NCBI GenBank assembly: GCA_027578815.1
Contig: JANBTH010000466.1
Coordinates: 1 to 16,843, forward strand
Length of the DNA: 16,843 nt
Direction: 5' to 3'
Origin: Coemansia sp. RSA 1804
Lineage: Eukaryota > Kickxellomycota > Kickxellomycetes > Kickxellales > Kickxellaceae
The notes below the pieces were generated by a model. It ran no database searches. It was not told the origin of the DNA and worked only from the letters and a program-made list of their open reading frames with translations. Position numbers and translations under genes: made by a program. Shown here in pieces: positions 14,542 through 16,843 of this stretch (the stretch's first letter is position 1; every line of letters starts with the position of its first letter).

Positions 14542-15658
14542 TTATAGAAATATGCAAAGAGACGTTGCTTTCAGGGAAGTTCGAGTGTAATGAAGGCACA
14601 TAAATGTATTTGTTGTAAAAAAGACAACGTATCGAACAATAAAAATAATAAAGCCCATGACAAAACATGCAGCAACAAACAGGGCAAACTCGATCCACGA
14701 CCAATCGTTGATGTCCATTCCAGGCATAACAGAGTAGAAGCGCTTGGCCAATGCATGGGCTATTCGCTCATCCCGTTCCTTTTCAGATCCATAGTTCTGC
14801 ACAGACATGTACGGGTCATAGACGTGGGAGACGGCAACAAGCGTAGGGCTTGCGGGCGGCGATGCCGATCCTTGCGACGATATCGATGCCCTGCGCAGTC
14901 CAACCGTACAGTATATCAGATCCTCCATGATCCGAGATGGATCAAGCGTCCGCCACTACACAGAGATATAGACAAACGTTTGTTGCTGTTTGCTTTGTTG
15001 TTAGTCACGGTTCACAAGCCACATGGAAGGAAAAACAAAGAGCGGCTGTTTGCATTGCAACTCATCACTCTTTCCAAACAAGCATAGGAAAGAAAAAGAA
15101 TAAGGATTCACAATTGGCACTGGTTATCCAGAGAAAAAAAAACGAGGAAGGCCAACGTGGCCTTGAGAGTCAGAGAGAAAAAGGGATACTAGACATGACA
15201 ATCCTCCTCAGAGAAAAGCACAATCATGTGGACAAGTTCATCATCACTCTTCATTCTCTCCTTGTTTTTTTCTTAAACAGAAGCACTATCGGAGTAAGAC
15301 ATTTGGAACAAACAAGTAGGAAGAGGGACAGAGCTTGTTTTTGCTTTTGACACTGTACCTTTGGCGAATCAAGTCCCTCGGCCTCGTCGGCGGCCAGAGC
15401 AACAGTCTGGATTAGAAAGCGGTCTGCGTCGGAGATGGGGCTGGTGCTCTTGACCACGACATCCACGGCCATTCCCCTCTCGGTCAGCGAGCATATCACC
15501 GGTCGGACCAGGAATTTGTGCGGCGCATTTGTTTTGAATTTAAACCCAACCGCCTGGTCCTGCAGGTTTGTCAGGCGCAGACGGCTGATATATCCGGTGC
15601 GCGACTCGGAGAACTGGAACTCGGAGGGCGAGATGCGGATTAGCGGAAGCGAGGTCAT
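14542..15658 (-). CDS. MSP-domain (VAP/Scs2-like) tail-anchored membrane protein, two exons
   Basis: Join of 15359-15658 and 14542-14955, 237 residues. Exon 1 (100 residues) is a major sperm protein domain: IRISPSEFQF, then LRLTNLQDQAVGFKFKTNAP and KFLVRPVICSLTERGMAVDV, matching the beta-sandwich of VAP/Scs2 proteins, which sit in the ER and bind FFAT-motif partners at contact sites. Exon 2 gives WRTLDPSRIMEDLIYCTVGL, a Ser/Pro linker and a C-terminal membrane anchor (WSWIEFALFVAACFVMGFII, then FIVRYVVF). The donor AAG|GTACAG and acceptor TGTAG|TGG join in phase 0, with a CTAAC branch site about 45 bases upstream. The last 25 residues (FTTNTFMCLHYTRTSLK onward) come from inserted DNA; the original frame probably stopped right after VVF (212 residues). 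The anchor is present, so function is probably kept. Confidence 0.78.
14619..14641 (+). repeat. 23-bp direct repeat, right copy, inside the membrane-anchor codons
   Basis: Exact copy of 9542-9564. On the minus strand it encodes IVRYVVF of the MSP/VAP-like protein. Confidence 0.85.
14956..15358 (-). other. 403-base intron of the MSP/VAP-like gene
   Basis: GTACAG donor at 15358, TGTAG acceptor ending at 14956, and GACTAAC branch-site sequence at about 15000-15006 (minus strand). The intron is long for a compact fungal gene; plus-strand frames inside it (for example 14937-15350) lack any recognisable domain. Confidence 0.65.
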
Positions 15659-16766
15659 CGTCTAGAAGCTTGCAGGTGTTAAAAAAGTACAGGATGTAAA
15701 TAGGTATATAGTTGCTATAAAGTAATGTTGCAGAATAGGGTAGCGGAAAGAGAGTTATAGACTTTGTAGAAAAAGAATAGAGGCTGAAAAGGAAATAAAT
15801 AAATAGTACAGAAACGAAGCAAGGGAGACAAAGAAAGAGAAAGGAAGAGAGACTAGCAGTACAATTAAATTGTTCTCTGTTCCATCTGCTTTGTCCATTA
15901 AAATATATAAAGAGAGACAAGGAGAATAATGGTGTCAGGAGGGGGAGGAGGCAGAGCGGGAAAAAGGAGAACGGGCCATGTGGGGCCTATTGCGCCTTTA
16001 TACTGGCTGCCAGCTAAAGAAGCCGAGACGAAAAAGGCAAGGGAAAAAAAGGAGGCGGCGCAGCAGAATGCAGTAGTAGTGAAGGCCTTCTCTGGGAGCC
16101 TATCGTGGCAGTTCGTGGAATCTGCTTGCCCAGCTTGTTTTGCAGCCTATGCCTAGCTAAAATGTGCTTTCTTGCTTGGAATTTTTGCTAGTCTTTCGCA
16201 CGATACACCCACATCGTTTATTTCCACGATGTCCCTTTTTCCTTCTTGCTGTAGCTGCATCGCCCATTTTTGGCTGCTGCGCGCTGGATTCGTGACGACA
16301 TGCGGGAGAGCGCAGGCCTGCACGTTCCTTGTTTGCCGCAGCACAATACAGGACTGGCGGCGCATCCTCGCTTTTCCTTCGTCCAAGTGAGGTCATCATG
16401 GGCTTTTTTGGGTGGATCCGTCTTTTCCGCTGGAAAACACAACAGGTTGGACTGCTAGCGCAGCAGCACAGCCAGCACCAGCACCTGTACGGATTTCAAG
16501 AAATGAAGAGAGGAATGAAAAGAACTTTCCAACAAAACTAAAAAAAAAACTTTCAAAAAGTCACACAGATTAGATTCCTTTCTTTGGGGCAGAACAAAAT
16601 GGAGCTTGCCCAGCATTTCAAAAAGAAAGTCCGAGACCAGTTGCAACGTCCACGTTGGCAAAGGAAGAGACTTGCTTGGGGATCTCTAGTTCACGATAAC
16701 AAAAAAAAACAATATCTTCAACCTGCTCAACTGCTCTCAGCAACAGACTGGCACTCTTAAATCGTT
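15659..16766. other. 1.1 kb without a secure gene; promoter side of the MSP/VAP-like gene
   Basis: Purine-rich plus-strand sequence (15760-16080) continues into a GC-richer block (about 16080-16460) where several frames stay open on both strands. None shows a recognisable domain. A plus-strand ATG at 16398 starts MGFFGWIRLFRWKTQQ and stays open for 47 codons; a short frame at about 16600-16689 (MELAQHFKKKVRDQ) might be a later exon, but no splice pair is convincing. Confidence 0.4.
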
Positions 16767-16841
16767 CTAGATCCTCTCGATGGTTGGAGCAAAGGACGAC
16801 GATGCCACAAACTTCAGCTCGCCGTCAGGATAGTTGGGGCC
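16767..16841 (-). CDS. C-terminal 24 residues of the same unidentified protein, inverted copy
   Basis: Reverse-complement copy of 3-77 with the same 24 codons and TAG stop. Reading leftward into the window, it makes a convergent pair with the left copy across 16.7 kb. The 3' flank after the stop is unrelated to the left one. Confidence 0.55.
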   Translation of the reverse strand, partial: GPNYPDGELKFVASSSFAPTIERI

Positions 16842-16843
16842 GA
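16767..16843 (-). repeat. right arm of 77-bp exact terminal inverted repeat
   Basis: Identical to bases 1-77 when reverse-complemented; see the left arm for interpretation as an assembly break at a longer inverted repeat. Confidence 0.95.

Larger units (their letters stand above)
9565..14618. mobile_element. Fanzor-bearing insertion element, decayed, bounded by 23-bp direct repeats
   Basis: This AT-rich 5.05 kb block sits between the coding end of the MSP/VAP-like gene and its apparent original 3' flank. It contains a broken Fanzor gene on the minus strand, a 286-bp hairpin structure (12994-13279), a GC-richer tandem repeat (13716-13781), and five copies of TGTAAATAAT. I see no terminal inverted repeats: the left inner end begins GGAATACAGATAA and the right end, read inward, begins TTACAACAAATAC. 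I see no transposase or integrase gene besides the Fanzor relic. Absence of inverted repeats with a long direct repeat would suit a tyrosine-recombinase-type or otherwise site-specific insertion. A tandem duplication of the short repeat by another route remains possible. Confidence 0.6.

Noticed and set aside
9565..14618. LINE-type retrotransposition as the cause of the long direct repeat
   Set aside because: No poly(A) or simple-repeat tail at either junction and no reverse transcriptase coding sequence.
14590..15350. Two overlapping plus-strand ORFs (165 and 137 residues)
   Set aside because: They lie antisense to exon 2 and inside the intron of the MSP/VAP-like gene and lack recognisable features.
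1..16843. Whole window as a 16.8 kb transposon or linear plasmid with 77-bp terminal inverted repeats
   Set aside because: The content is ordinary nuclear housekeeping genes, the arms encode a gene tail, and the exact 77-bp length fits an assembler k-mer edge.
1..16843. tRNA genes or CRISPR-like arrays
   Set aside because: No B-box-like GGTTCRANYCC with a foldable cloverleaf and no regularly spaced repeats were found.

Overview
The window is nuclear DNA of a filamentous fungus. It carries five confident eukaryotic protein genes (V-ATPase subunit c'', a MATE transporter, a FunK1-type kinase, a NOP8/NOL8-like ribosome-biogenesis protein, an MSP/VAP-like membrane protein) and one broken transposon-type gene of the Fanzor family. 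Long AT-rich intergenic DNA, few introns, and Fanzor sequence resembling zygomycete copies make an early-diverging (zygomycete-grade, perhaps Kickxellales-like) fungus my best guess. That placement is inference only.

Layout, left to right: an inward-facing 24-residue gene tail (3-77, +); V-ATPase c'' (393-1016, +); a short orphan ORF (1632-1883, +); then a minus-strand series: MATE transporter (2216-3811), FunK1 kinase (4239-6677) and NOP8-like protein (6981-9089). Next comes a 5.1 kb AT-rich insertion (about 9565-14618) holding a decayed Fanzor gene and a 67-bp-arm hairpin. The MSP/VAP-like gene follows (two exons, 14542-15658, -), then 1.1 kb with no secure gene, and finally an exact inverted copy of the first 77 bases.

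The most interesting structure is the insertion. A 23-bp direct repeat (9542-9564 and 14619-14641) brackets it. The right copy lies inside the last transmembrane codons of the MSP/VAP-like gene. If the insertion is removed and the repeat copies merged, the gene ends at once in a TGA directly after its membrane anchor. So a Fanzor-bearing element appears to have entered the 3' end of a host gene with a 23-bp duplication or shared attachment site, leaving the gene open with a new 25-residue tail and a new poly(A) signal. The Fanzor gene is dead by several marks: three frame changes, two TAG stops in a Gln-rich tract, and Asn where the RuvC-III Asp should be.

The 77-bp inverted terminal repeat is exactly one common de Bruijn k-mer long. 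It therefore probably marks the place where an assembler stopped at a longer inverted repeat, rather than a real transposon end. The host genes are housekeeping or ordinary accessory genes with no evident joint pathway.
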